In this document: in pieces, positions 1 to 7,890 of the stretch
Layout of the letters: each line of letters opens with the position of its first letter
Numbering within the stretch: the stretch's first letter is position 1
Source: Bradyrhizobium neotropicale
GTDB taxonomy: Bacteria; Pseudomonadota; Alphaproteobacteria; Rhizobiales; Xanthobacteraceae
Assembly: GCF_001641695.1 (NCBI RefSeq)
Contig: NZ_LSEF01000090.1
Location: forward strand, 278,725-342,724
DNA: 64,000 nucleotides
Direction of reading: 5' to 3'
Notes under the pieces: model-generated
The model's database searches: none
Told to the model about the DNA's origin: nothing
Seen by the model: the letters and a program-made list of their open reading frames with translations, nothing else
Translations under genes and position numbers: made by a program

Positions 1-86
1 TGGTCGATGATGCGAGAAAGCGGATGCGCCATGCACGAGGCATAGCGCGTTTGCTGCGGGCGGGACAATGGAGACAGCAGGGCAGT

Positions 87-126
87 CATCCTTCGAGACG
101 GCGCTTCGCGCCTCCTCAGGATGAGG
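87..126. repeat. Intergenic inverted repeat, CATCCT...AGGATG type
   Basis: An imperfect palindrome with outer arms CATCCT and AGGATG around a GC-rich core containing GCGCTTCGCGC. It resembles intergenic elements that I know as abundant in Bradyrhizobium. A related copy follows at 164-207. Bases 1-216 hold no gene that I can support, only these repeats. Confidence 0.6.
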
Positions 127-163
127 TCTGACGGTCTGTTTCGCGGAATCAGTCGCTCTCAAC

Positions 164-207
164 CCTCATGGTGAGGAGCGCGGCAACGCCGCGCGTCTCG
201 AACCATG
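164..207. repeat. Intergenic inverted repeat, CCTCATGGTGAGGAG type
   Basis: A second element of the same general kind as that at 87-126. It starts CCTCATGGTGAGGAG, has a core GCGGCAACGCCGC that can form a stem, and ends TCTCGAACCATG. It lies directly beyond the stop of the hydrolase at 217-987. Confidence 0.6.
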
Positions 208-216
208 CAAGCCCGC

Positions 217-987
217 TCACCGATGCGGGTCGGGATACGCCAGGCTGCGCCAGCCGCTGCGGTCGAAGGGCCGCCACTTGCCCTCCTCCTGCGCGAGACG
301 ATCCGCCACCGCGTAGACAGCGGCCGGGTGATGACCCATGCCGCAATGGCTGCTCTCGACCTCGATGCTCTCGCTCTGTGCGCCCGTCTTCTCCATGCAG
401 CCCTGCCAGGCGCAGACGCCGTCGGTACGGCTGAAGATGGCGGTGGTCGGCACCGGCGGCGGGACGGCGAGCTCACCGCCGAAGCGCGGATCGACCTCGT
501 CGGCCTTGCGCCCGCTCGCCCATTCATAGACGCGCCAGGCGTTGGTCGAGCGGGGGTCGCCCGCGAACGGGCTGCCGAGCGTGATCACATGGCGCACGCG
601 CTCCGGCATCATCTTGGCGAGCTGGCGCGCATAGAGGCCACCGAGGCTCCAGCCAACCAGGCTGATCTTGCGGCCATGGGTGTCGCTCAGCTCCTCGACG
701 AGGTCGACCATGGCATGCTGCACGCCCGGACGCAGGCCATAGTTGCGGCCCTGGCGCCAGCCGCTGACGGCATAGCCCTTGCTCTTCAGGAAAGCGCGCA
801 GCGGCCGGGTGGAGATATCGGATGCAACGAGGCCCGGCAGCACCAGCACCGGATGGCCGTCGCCGCGGGGCGCGAGGCTGAGCAGCGGCAGCGCGCCGAG
901 GAATGCGCCGAGCTCGTGGATCGCCCGCCCTTCCAGAAACATCAGGGTGCGGGACGGCGGGCTCAGCGTCTGGGCAGTAGCGGTCAT
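217..987 (-). CDS. Alpha/beta hydrolase, esterase/lipase-like
   Basis: A 256-residue alpha/beta hydrolase. The nucleophile elbow is GWSLGG, preceded by SLVGW and followed by LYARQLA, so the catalytic serine is identifiable. An upstream HPVLVLPG strand and a late SSHCGMG segment that could supply the histidine fit the fold. The reading frame is open to 1077, but the ATG at 987 has a good ribosome site (AGGGGAAA) and the longer N-terminus looks non-coding. It is a clear paralogue of the hydrolase at 13891-14691 (shared GDGHPVL, GWSLGG and FAGDP/FANDV blocks). The substrate is unknown; an acyl ester or thioester is plausible from the lipid genes nearby. Confidence 0.85.
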   Translation of the reverse strand: MTATAQTLSPPSRTLMFLEGRAIHELGAFLGALPLLSLAPRGDGHPVLVLPGLVASDISTRPLRAFLKSKGYAVSGWRQGRNYGLRPGVQHAMVDLVEELSDTHGRKISLVGWSLGGLYARQLAKMMPERVRHVITLGSPFAGDPRSTNAWRVYEWASGRKADEVDPRFGGELAVPPPVPTTAIFSRTDGVCAWQGCMEKTGAQSESIEVESSHCGMGHHPAAVYAVADRLAQEEGKWRPFDRSGWRSLAYPDPHR

Positions 988-1172
988 CAATGTTTCCCCT
1001 GGAAGTGCCGGCCGCGATGCCGGCAATGGACATGAATTCCAATACGCCGGCTTCTTGGACGTTCCGCAGCGCAACATGAATCAGCTAGGCGGCCGGTTCC
1101 CGACATTCAAGCCGGAGAGGCAGCACGCGACAATAGGCGCGCGCGTTAATGCTAACGGCCGTGACGCAAAAG

Positions 1173-2459
1173 TCACAGCAATCGCAGCAGGAATTCGCCG
1201 GTGTAGAGGGCAAGCCCGGCGAGCCCGCCGATCAGAGAGCCGTTGAAGCGGATGTATTGCAGGTCGCGGCCGATGTTGATTTCGATCAGCGAAATCAGCT
1301 GCGTCATATTCCACGACTTGACCTGGTCGGAGATGAAGGTCGAGACGCCGCTCTTCTGGTCGGCGACGAAGCTGCGCAGCACCGTCACCAGGCCCTTGTT
1401 GATCTCACCGCGCAGCTCGGCATCGCCGGCAAGCGCTTCGCCGGCTGCGACGAACATGCCGGCGAGATGATGTTGCAGCACCTGCGTCTCACCGCTCGCG
1501 CTGCGCTCGATGAAGGAGCGCGTGTTGGCCCACACGGTGCGCGCCAGATCGGCGAGTTCGGGACGTGCGAGCAGATCGCGCTTAAGCCCGTCGATGCGGT
1601 CGATGTAAGTCTGATCAGTACCGAGCCGATCGACGAAGGTCAGCACCATGCGGTCAAACTCGCCGCGAAACGGATGCTTGGGATCACTGCGCACTTCCTC
1701 GAAGAACGCGGTTGCCGACGCCACGATCTTGTTCACCAGGAATTTGTCGGCGCGATAGAGCCTGAGCAGGGTCGGCAACTCCGCGCGCACCTTCTCGCGG
1801 ATCATCGCCATGGTCTCCTTGCCGGTCAGCGTGTCGTGCATCACGCGCAGGAGATCGTCGAACAACACCTGGTGCCGCCTCTCCGCCACGAAGCCGCGCA
1901 GCGTGCCGGCGGCAAGCGGGGCGAGATCGATCGCCTGCAATTGCGACGACATGCGGCGGATGATGAAGGTCATCAGCCCCGAGCTTTCCGTCGCGGAGAA
2001 CGCTTCCGGCAACAGGCGCAGCGCAAAGCGCGCCAGATCGTCGCTGCGTTTGCGGTCGCGCAGCCAGTCCGCGACGAAGGAGCCGAAATCGATCTCCTTC
2101 AGCTTGGCCTCGACGGGACCTGCCTCGAGGAAATGCACCTGAATGAATTCACCGAGCTTGTCGGCGATGCGGGCCTGGTTGCTCTGGATGATCGCGGTGT
2201 GCGGGATCGGCAGGCCGAGCGGCCGCTTGAACAGCGCGACCACGGCGTACCAATCGGCAAGGCCACCGATGGTCGCGGCTTCCGCGAAGGCGGCGATGAA
2301 GCCGAACACCGGATGCACATTCAACAGCGACTTCGCAACCACGAAGAGGAGAAGCGTCGAGGCCAGCACCAGCGTCGCCAGCGCCTTGACGCGGCGCAGT
2401 TCGGCCGCGCGTTCGGCGTCGCCTGGGGCATCGAAGGAGAAGGTGCTTGGTGGGGTCAT
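1173..2459 (-). CDS. DUF445 family membrane protein (YjiN-like)
   Basis: A 428-residue protein of the DUF445/YjiN family, recognised by the early hydrophobic segment (ATLVLASTLLLFVVAKSLL) followed by the family signature GGLADWYAVVALFKRPLG and IPHTAIIQ. The rest is a long, mostly helical charged region with a second hydrophobic stretch near the C-terminus (GSLIGGLAGLALYTGEFLL). It is probably anchored in the inner membrane. The molecular function of the family is not known. The frame stays open into the upstream repeat at 2477-2562, where the translation reads LRFARND, a typical repeat artefact, so I chose the ATG at 2459. No strong ribosome site is visible. Confidence 0.85.
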   Translation of the reverse strand: MTPPSTFSFDAPGDAERAAELRRVKALATLVLASTLLLFVVAKSLLNVHPVFGFIAAFAEAATIGGLADWYAVVALFKRPLGLPIPHTAIIQSNQARIADKLGEFIQVHFLEAGPVEAKLKEIDFGSFVADWLRDRKRSDDLARFALRLLPEAFSATESSGLMTFIIRRMSSQLQAIDLAPLAAGTLRGFVAERRHQVLFDDLLRVMHDTLTGKETMAMIREKVRAELPTLLRLYRADKFLVNKIVASATAFFEEVRSDPKHPFRGEFDRMVLTFVDRLGTDQTYIDRIDGLKRDLLARPELADLARTVWANTRSFIERSASGETQVLQHHLAGMFVAAGEALAGDAELRGEINKGLVTVLRSFVADQKSGVSTFISDQVKSWNMTQLISLIEINIGRDLQYIRFNGSLIGGLAGLALYTGEFLLRLL

Positions 2460-2476
2460 GACTGCGTCACAGTAGC

Positions 2477-2562
2477 CGTCATTGCGAGCGAAGCGAAGCA
2501 ATCCAGAATCTGCCCGCGGAAAGACCCTGGATTGCTTCGTCGCTTCGCTCCTCGCAATGACG
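2477..2562. repeat. Intergenic inverted repeat, CGTCATTGCGAG type
   Basis: The outer arms CGTCATTGCGAGCGAAGCGA and TCGCTCCTCGCAATGACG enclose two copies of the AAGCAATCCAG / CTGGATTGCTT motif. A related element with the same arms is at 11163-11285. It separates the DUF445 gene from the phasin terminator. Confidence 0.75.
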
Positions 2563-2568
2563 GTCGCA

Positions 2569-2598
2569 CAAAAACCAAGGCCCGCCGAAGCGGGCCTT
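2569..2598 (-). terminator. Rho-independent terminator of the phasin gene
   Basis: A perfect 9-bp stem (AAGGCCCGC / GCGGGCCTT, 2577-2598) with a CGAA loop. On the minus strand it is followed by GGTTTTTGTG. It lies 31 bases past the stop of the phasin gene, in the right orientation for it. The plus-strand reading also has a short run of A/T but no gene ends there. Confidence 0.8.
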
Positions 2599-2629
2599 AA
2601 AAATTCAGTTTCTCAACTCAACGTACAAA

Positions 2630-3082
2630 TCACGCAGTCTTGTAGACCTTGGCGAAATTGTCCTGAGCGGCCTTTGCGCCGTTGGCGGCGAGCTTGCCGA
2701 AATAGTCGGAGGTCGCCTTGGCGCGCGAGACGAGCACTTCGCCGCGGGCACGGAGCAGACCCGACTGGATCTCGACGGCTTCGCTGATCGACTTGGCCGA
2801 CGCGAGCTTGTCGATGCCGGAGAAGAACGCCTCGGCGTCCTCGTAGATCGCCTGCTGGATGTTGCGGCTGATCTTGCCGGCCTCGGTGACGGAATCGGTC
2901 ACCGCGTTCTCGATGGCGGCGGTCACCCGCTCGGAGCCAGCGAAAACCTCGGCAGCACGGTCCTTGGCAGTGTTGGCAGTCTTCTTGACGAACTCGCGGG
3001 CGGCCTCGGGAACTTCCAGGTTCTGGATGTTCTTGAAAGCGTCCTTGAAGCCCTCGAAAGCGGTGTTCGTTTCAGTGGTCAT
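2630..3082 (-). CDS. Phasin (PHA granule-associated protein)
   Basis: A 150-residue, alanine-rich, almost wholly helical protein matching the Phasin_2 type. Typical features are the AFEGFKDAF start, the EAAREFVKKTANTAKDRA helix, and the C-terminal block LLRARGEVLVSRAKATSDYFGKL in slightly broken form. Phasins coat polyhydroxyalkanoate granules, limit their size and recruit other granule proteins. The ribosome site GGAGAGAACCCC precedes the ATG. The gene has its own terminator and a palindromic upstream region, so it is probably monocistronic. A PHA synthase lies 800 bases away, which supports the assignment. Confidence 0.9.
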   Translation of the reverse strand: MTTETNTAFEGFKDAFKNIQNLEVPEAAREFVKKTANTAKDRAAEVFAGSERVTAAIENAVTDSVTEAGKISRNIQQAIYEDAEAFFSGIDKLASAKSISEAVEIQSGLLRARGEVLVSRAKATSDYFGKLAANGAKAAQDNFAKVYKTA

Positions 3083-3149
3083 GGGGTTCTCTCCATCCTC
3101 ATTGGTCTGAGCTATGGGCTCACCCCGTCCGGATTGGCCCGGGGCACGG

Positions 3150-3180
3150 CTTATATGACACAGTTAATTGTGCGATGCAA
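3150..3180 (-). promoter_or_regulatory. Candidate promoter of the phasin gene
   Basis: On the minus strand TTGCAT (3180-3175) and TATAAG (3155-3150) are spaced by 19 bases, which is slightly long. The -35 element lies inside the palindrome at 3171-3199, as expected for a repressible promoter. This is inferred from sequence only. Confidence 0.4.
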
Positions 3181-3199
3181 TATTCGTATTGCACTGCGA
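3171..3199. promoter_or_regulatory. TGC/GCA palindrome, candidate PhaR operator
   Basis: Contains TGCGATGCA (TGC-N3-GCA) and the 7-bp-arm palindrome TGCAATA-TTCG-TATTGCA (3176-3193), followed by CTGCGA. PHA-responsive PhaR repressors bind TGC...GCA motifs upstream of phasin genes in Paracoccus and relatives. The site overlaps the likely -35 element of the phasin gene. No phaR gene is in this window. Confidence 0.5.
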
Positions 3200-3201
3200 T
3201 A

Positions 3202-3215
3202 TCACGAAATCGTGA
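3202..3215. promoter_or_regulatory. Perfect palindrome TCACGA-AA-TCGTGA
   Basis: The six-base arms TCACGA and TCGTGA are separated by AA and lie just upstream of the phasin operator candidate. It could be a second regulator site. No binding protein can be named. Confidence 0.3.
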
Positions 3216-3306
3216 ACAGCCTTAAGGAGAAGCATCCCTGATGCCTTCCTGGCCATTTTGGCCCTGAAGGTCCGTTGGGGGCTCTTTGAGTGCTGGACCG
3301 CGCTCT

Positions 3307-3900
3307 TTAGTTCTGGACGGCGCCTGGCAGCCCGTAAGCCTCCATCTGGGCCTGGACCCGCGCGATGTTGTGCCCGAGCACGACGATATCGTGGGTCTTG
3401 CCGTCGACATCCCGGACATGGTCCCGCAGCAAGGCCTCCGCCTTGAAGCCGAGGCTTTCGAACAGCGCGATCGCCGCCTGCTGGTCGACCGTCATCTGGA
3501 CGGAGAGCTTTTCGAGGCCAGCGCCGAGCGCGAGCGCAAAGGTCTCCTGCGACAGCGCCCGCCCGACCCCCTTCCCGCGCACGTCGAGCGAGACCACCAT
3601 GCGGATCTCGCCGACATGGGGCGACCAGGAGTGCGGATCGCGCACCAGGGTGCCGCAACCGACGACCGTGCCACCCCTGACCGCGAGCAGGCTCGTGATC
3701 GCGCCACGCTCGATCTCCTTGACCCAGGCCGAGAGCACCTTCGGCTCGCTGATGTTGCGCGGGAGAAACAACAGATCATGGGTCGGCAACGCCTTGCCGA
3801 AGGCGAGTACGGCGGCTTCATCCGACGGTGACATCAGGCGGATCTCGATATCGCCGGCATCCGTCTTGACGTGACGCGGATAGGAACCTGCTACGCTCAT
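3307..3900 (-). CDS. GNAT-family N-acetyltransferase
   Basis: A 197-residue GNAT fold protein. Motif A is visible as IRMVVSLDVRGKGVGRAL, with the acetyl-CoA pyrophosphate loop R-G-K-G-V-G-R, and the late AIALFESLGFKAEALL block is the usual motif B. The acceptor substrate cannot be told. The ATG at 3900 overlaps the phaC stop by four bases (ATGA), so it is probably translated from the PHA synthase message; an in-frame ATG further upstream at 3939 would lie inside phaC. The linkage to phaE-like and phaC genes hints at a role tied to acyl-CoA or granule metabolism, but that is inference. Confidence 0.8.
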   Translation of the reverse strand: MSVAGSYPRHVKTDAGDIEIRLMSPSDEAAVLAFGKALPTHDLLFLPRNISEPKVLSAWVKEIERGAITSLLAVRGGTVVGCGTLVRDPHSWSPHVGEIRMVVSLDVRGKGVGRALSQETFALALGAGLEKLSVQMTVDQQAAIALFESLGFKAEALLRDHVRDVDGKTHDIVVLGHNIARVQAQMEAYGLPGAVQN

Positions 3901-4979
3901 GTCGATCTCTTCCCCAGCCAGGAGTCCAGCTTCGGCCACAGCCGCTTCACCGCGTTGGCGCCGGCGACGAGGGAGACGTGACCGCCCTTCAGCATCACCT
4001 CCTCCTTGTCCTCGGACCCGATCTTCGCGATCAGGTACTTTGCCGCGTCATAGGGCACGATGTGATCGTGCTCGGCGACCGCGTGCAGGATCGGCACCTT
4101 GATGTTCTCGAGCTTTGCCGCACGGCCACCCACCGACATGGTATCGTTGAACAGCTTGTTGTCCCACATCAGATCCTTGGTGATGGCGCGGAAGTATTCG
4201 CCGGCCAGCGGCAGCGTGTCGGTCGCCCAGCGGTCGAACATCCGGTAGGACTTCACGAACTCGTCGTTCCAGATGTTCTCCCAGAGCTGGATCTGGCTCA
4301 CCGTGCGCGAGGCCGGCCGCAGCATCTCGAACGATGACAGGATCATCTCCGGCGGCACGTTGCCGACGCTGTCGACGAGGCGGTCGACATCGAAATAGCG
4401 GCGGTCGGAAAAATTGGAAAATAGCTTCATCTCGCGGAAATCGATCGGCGTGGTGAAGCAGATCAGGTTCTTCATCGGTCCGTCATTGACGATCGAGCCA
4501 TAGAGCAGCGACAGCACGCCGCCGAAGCAATAGCCGATGACGGAGACGTCCTGCTCGCCTGAATCCTGTTGCACGCGACGAACGCAATCTGGGATGAAAT
4601 CGAGGACGTAGTCCTCCATCCGAAGGCTCTTCTCCTCCGGCCGCGGCGCGGTCCAATCTAGCATGTAGACGTCGTAGCCGCGCTTGAGGAGGAACTCTAC
4701 AAAACTCTGGCCGGGAACGAGATCGAGGATGTAGCCGCGGTTGGTGGTCGCCATCACGATCAGCACCGGGACGCGGTAAATCTCGTCCGACATTGGACGA
4801 TAGTGATAGAGGCTCATCGTGCCGCGCGAATGCAGGACGTCCTTCGGCGTCGAGCCGAGCGTCGGACCGGAGGTCGAGAAATATTCGACGCCCTTGATGC
4901 TGCGCATGATGGCGCGCTGCACTTCGGACTGGATGCGCTCCGGGATCTCTGCAAAATCAAGTCCCGTCGGCGCATTCAT
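3897..4979 (-). CDS. phaC: Poly(3-hydroxyalkanoate) synthase, class III/IV-sized PhaC
   Basis: This enzyme polymerises (R)-3-hydroxyacyl-CoA into PHA on cytoplasmic granules. The 360-residue length fits class III/IV catalytic subunits rather than the roughly 600-residue class I enzymes. The catalytic triad is visible: Cys151 in GYCFGG, Asp305 in AEHDHIVP and His334 in KGGHVSL. Upstream, YRVPVLIVMATTNRGYILDL and the YDVYMLDW strand match PhaC. The box reads GYCFGG, closer to class I/IV enzymes than to the GICQGG of typical class III. The start overlaps the stop of the preceding PhaE-like gene (ATGA) and the stop overlaps the GNAT start, so the three genes form a tight operon. Class III/IV synthases need a small partner subunit, which the upstream gene could supply. 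Confidence 0.9.
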   Translation of the reverse strand: MNAPTGLDFAEIPERIQSEVQRAIMRSIKGVEYFSTSGPTLGSTPKDVLHSRGTMSLYHYRPMSDEIYRVPVLIVMATTNRGYILDLVPGQSFVEFLLKRGYDVYMLDWTAPRPEEKSLRMEDYVLDFIPDCVRRVQQDSGEQDVSVIGYCFGGVLSLLYGSIVNDGPMKNLICFTTPIDFREMKLFSNFSDRRYFDVDRLVDSVGNVPPEMILSSFEMLRPASRTVSQIQLWENIWNDEFVKSYRMFDRWATDTLPLAGEYFRAITKDLMWDNKLFNDTMSVGGRAAKLENIKVPILHAVAEHDHIVPYDAAKYLIAKIGSEDKEEVMLKGGHVSLVAGANAVKRLWPKLDSWLGKRST

Positions 4980-5356
4980 TTTCGCTCTCCGCCTTCGGAG
5001 GGGGGACGCTTGGTCCGCGGCGGCCGCGGCGCGGCACCGATCTGCGATCCGCCAGAAGCGGCTGACATCTGGCTCAGCATGGACTTGATCTCTCCGAGCT
5101 GCCCTTCGATCGATTGCAGCCGCTCGGCAATGCCGGTCATCTGCTCGCGGCTCGGCAGGTTCATCGAGAGAAGATATTTCTCCATGAGATCGCCGAACTG
5201 CTTCTGAGCACCCGCAGCAGCACCGCCGGCCCGATTCATGGCCTGCGAGAATTCGGGCGTCTCCATCGCCTTGGTGGCAAGCGAGTTGAAGCCTTTCTCC
5301 ATCTCACCAATCATCCTCTGCCACAGGGCGACAGGATCGTTCATCTTGTCGGTCAT
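4976..5356 (-). CDS. Short PhaE-like PHA synthase subunit
   Basis: A 126-residue protein. Its middle, MEKYLLSMNLPSREQM followed by a heptad-like helix (IAERLQSIEGQLGEIKSML), matches the C-terminal signature of PhaE, the partner of class III PhaC. The tail is a basic, proline-rich stretch (PRPPRTKRPPSEGG). Classical PhaE is about 350 residues, so this is a minimal form. The frame is open far upstream to 6511, but that part is antisense to the hydrolase at 5528-6448. The ATG at 5356 has a good ribosome site (TGGAGGACGCCG). The stop overlaps the phaC start by four bases, strongly suggesting paired translation. Confidence 0.75.
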   Translation of the reverse strand: MTDKMNDPVALWQRMIGEMEKGFNSLATKAMETPEFSQAMNRAGGAAAGAQKQFGDLMEKYLLSMNLPSREQMTGIAERLQSIEGQLGEIKSMLSQMSAASGGSQIGAAPRPPRTKRPPSEGGERK

Positions 5357-5527
5357 CGGCGTCCTCCAGGTCACGAGGGCTCTTGGCGCCCTTCTTTTCT
5401 CGCCATACCACACCGTTGCGACGGGCCGGTCAACGGGCAAGCGGCGACCTGGTGTCGCGCGCACGGCTTCTTTGCGGCGGCAAACCGTGCGATACAACAT
5501 CTGTCTACCTGCAAGGGGAACACGCCC

Positions 5528-6448
5528 GTGAACGCCTCCGCCCATCAGCCGCCGCAGACCGTGCGCGCCAACGGCATCGACATCTGCTACGAGATCTTCG
5601 GGAAGGACGATGCCGAGCCGCTGCTGCTGATCATGGGTCTCGGCGCCCAGATGATCCACTGGGACGACGGATTCTGCGAGCAGCTCGCCGCGCGCGGCTT
5701 TCGCGTGATCCGCTTCGACAATCGCGACATCGGCAAATCCAGCCATCTGACTGGCGGCAAGCGGCTGACGCCGCTCGAGCTGTTGAAGCTGCGCTTCCTG
5801 AAAATTCCGGTGGCCGCCACCTACAGGCTGATCGACATGGCCAAGGACACGGTCGGTCTGATGGACGCGCTCGGCATCAAGTCGGCGCATCTGGTTGGCG
5901 CCTCCATGGGCGGCATGATCGCCCAGGAGATCACGCTGTCGTTTCCGCAGCGCGTTCGCTCGCTCACCTCGATCATGTCGACCACGGGCAATCCGCGCGT
6001 GCCGCCGCCGACGCGAGAGGCGGCCGCGATGCTGATGGCACCGCCGCCGCGCAGCAAGGAGGAGTTCATCGTTCGCTTCGGGCAGACCTGGAACATCTTG
6101 CGTGCGGGCTCCTTTCCGGAAGAAGAGGCGCTCGATCCCGGCCGCGCAGAGCGCGTGTTTGCGCGCGGGCTCAATCCGGCCGGCGTGGGGAGGCAGTTCC
6201 GCGCCGTGCTCGCTTCCGGCAGCCGCAAGGAGCGGCTCTACACCGTCAAGACGCCGACGCTGGTGATCCACGGCACCGTCGATCCCCTGGTGCGGCCCGA
6301 AGGCGGCAAGGACACGGCAGCGTCGATCCCGGGCGCAAAGCTCCTGATGATCGAGGGCATGGGCCACGCGCTGCCGATGCGGTTCTGGAACGAGATCCTC
6401 GACGCCATCGACAAGCACGCGCAGGGCGCAGCGGCCAAGGCGGCGTAG
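5528..6448 (+). CDS. Alpha/beta hydrolase
   Basis: A 306-residue alpha/beta hydrolase. It shows LLLIMGLGAQ for the oxyanion region, the nucleophile elbow GASMGGMIAQ, and the acid and histidine in HGTVDPLVRP and EGMGHALP. I chose the GTG start at 5528, which has the ribosome site AAGGGGAA; the upstream extension lies over the divergent phaE-like gene. The sequence resembles 3-oxoadipate enol-lactonase-like and esterase-like families, but the substrate cannot be assigned. It is divergent from the PHA operon, with 171 bases between them. Confidence 0.85.
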   Translation: MNASAHQPPQTVRANGIDICYEIFGKDDAEPLLLIMGLGAQMIHWDDGFCEQLAARGFRVIRFDNRDIGKSSHLTGGKRLTPLELLKLRFLKIPVAATYRLIDMAKDTVGLMDALGIKSAHLVGASMGGMIAQEITLSFPQRVRSLTSIMSTTGNPRVPPPTREAAAMLMAPPPRSKEEFIVRFGQTWNILRAGSFPEEEALDPGRAERVFARGLNPAGVGRQFRAVLASGSRKERLYTVKTPTLVIHGTVDPLVRPEGGKDTAASIPGAKLLMIEGMGHALPMRFWNEILDAIDKHAQGAAAKAA

Positions 6449-6578
6449 AGCGACGCGAGCGGTCTCCTCACGGTAACTATGTGAGCTGGCGGATACTCTC
6501 TTACCGCGCACCGGGGCGAAAGCTATACAGACCTCCGTTAATCGCCAGAGACAGAGGCAGCGGCCTCTTGGAGTTCAC

Positions 6579-7043
6579 ATGCATCTCATCTTCCGGTCAG
6601 GCGCGATGATCGCCGCGTCAATTCTCATGCTGTCCTTCGCAAGCGGCGGCGCGATTGCCGGTAACGCGCAAGAGGAAGCCAATCGCAAGACCGTGCTTGC
6701 CTTCTACGAGAAGGGCCTCAATCAAAAGGACGCCGATGCAGCGCTTGCCTATGTCGGCGATCGTTACGTCCAGCACAATCCGAACGCAGCTGATGGCCCG
6801 GACGGCTTCCGAAAATTCATCGGCTTCCTGCGCGAGAAATTCCCGAACTCGCACAGCGAGATCAAGCGCACGTTTGTGGATGGCGACTATGTCATCCTGC
6901 ACGTTCATGCGGTTCGCGAGCCCGGCACCAGGGGCAACGCGATCGTCGATATCTTCAAGCTGGAGAACGGCAAGATCGTCGAGCACTGGGACGTGGTGCA
7001 GGCCATTCCCGACAATCCCGCAAACAGCAACACGATGTTCTGA
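6579..7043 (+). CDS. Secreted SnoaL-like (NTF2-fold) protein
   Basis: A 154-residue protein with a Sec signal peptide (hydrophobic MIAASILMLSFASGGAIAG, cleavage likely near residue 28) and a SnoaL-like domain. Typical features are VLAFYEKGLNQKDADAALAYV, YVQHNPNAADGPDGF and the late KIVEHWDVVQ. The family is annotated as SnoaL-like aldol-condensation enzymes, but most members have no known reaction. The ribosome site TTGGAG precedes the ATG. It is monocistronic as far as I can see. Confidence 0.8.
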   Translation: MHLIFRSGAMIAASILMLSFASGGAIAGNAQEEANRKTVLAFYEKGLNQKDADAALAYVGDRYVQHNPNAADGPDGFRKFIGFLREKFPNSHSEIKRTFVDGDYVILHVHAVREPGTRGNAIVDIFKLENGKIVEHWDVVQAIPDNPANSNTMF

Positions 7044-7081
7044 CGAGTGGAGCTGGCGGGCGGGCAAAGGTGCGCAGCAGC

Positions 7082-7756
7082 CTAACTCTTCTTCGCCATC
7101 CAGATCACATGGCGCGCGCCACCGCCTTTGCCGGTGGCGCGGACGTTGATTTCGTTGACCTCGAAGCCCGCGGTACGAAGACGCCGTGAAAAATTCGGAT
7201 GCGGCCCGGACGACCAGACTGCGAGCACTCCGCCGCGCCGCAGCGCGGTGTGAGCTATCTTCAACCCGGCGATATCGTACAAGGCGTCATTGGCCTTGCG
7301 GGTAAGACCTTCCGGACCATTGTCGACATCAAGCAGGATCGCATCGAACCTGAGCGGATGCCTTTCGATCAGCTGCGCAACGTCCACTTCACGAATGTCA
7401 ACGCGGGGGTCACTGAGGCTGTTGCCGAAAAGCTCGGCCATCGGTCCTCGCGCCCACGCCACCACGGCAGGGACCAGCTCAGCCACCATGATCTGCGCCT
7501 TGCTTCCGAGCACGGCGAGCGCCGCACGCAGCGTAAAGCCCATGCCCAATCCGCCGATGAGGACAACCGGCTTGACGACCTTCTCGATGTGCTTTGCCGC
7601 GAGCGTCGCGAGCGCGGCTTCGGAGCCCGACAGGCGGCTGTTCATCAGCTCGTTGGAGCCGAGCTTGATGGAGAACTCCTTGCCGCGGCGCATCAGGCGA
7701 AGCTCGCCATCAGAGCCGGGTATCGCGGCGGTATCGATTTTTTCCCAGGGAATCAT
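7082..7756 (-). CDS. Spermidine-synthase-fold methyltransferase-like protein
   Basis: A 224-residue Rossmann protein related to spermidine synthases. It has the nucleotide-binding glycine loop VLIGGLGMGFTLRAAL, an acidic strand end AELVPAVVAW, and the later FDAILLDVDNGPEGL with the catalytic-type aspartates. It is shorter than true polyamine synthases (about 280 residues) and lacks the N-terminal beta domain, as is common for the many uncharacterised members. Putrescine aminopropyl transfer should not be assumed. The gene stands alone between the SnoaL gene (convergent) and a repeat. Confidence 0.75.
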   Translation of the reverse strand: MIPWEKIDTAAIPGSDGELRLMRRGKEFSIKLGSNELMNSRLSGSEAALATLAAKHIEKVVKPVVLIGGLGMGFTLRAALAVLGSKAQIMVAELVPAVVAWARGPMAELFGNSLSDPRVDIREVDVAQLIERHPLRFDAILLDVDNGPEGLTRKANDALYDIAGLKIAHTALRRGGVLAVWSSGPHPNFSRRLRTAGFEVNEINVRATGKGGGARHVIWMAKKS

Positions 7757-7782
7757 GCGTGAGCTTTAGCACGATCGGAAAT

Positions 7783-7875
7783 CGTAGGGTGGGTTAGCCG
7801 AAGGCGTACCCCACCTCTTTGGACTCCGCTTGTCGATAGAAGGTGGTGGGTTACGCTTCGCTAACCCACCCTACG
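7783..7875. repeat. Intergenic inverted repeat, CGTAGGGTGGGTTAGC type
   Basis: The arms CGTAGGGTGGGTTAGC and GCTAACCCACCCTACG are long and nearly perfect, with a second inner pair GGTACGCC/GGTTACGC-like segment between them. I know the element as common between genes in Bradyrhizobium. It lies between the methyltransferase and the end of the P450 gene. Confidence 0.75.
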
Positions 7876-7890
7876 ATCCACAATCTGCGG

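Noticed and set aside
1..216. Possible gene fragment at the left edge
   Set aside because: The sequence is dominated by intergenic repeats and no frame gives a recognisable protein.
5357..6511. N-terminal extension of the PhaE-like frame on the minus strand
   Set aside because: It is antisense to the hydrolase at 5528-6448; only the part after the ATG at 5356, with its ribosome site, resembles PhaE.
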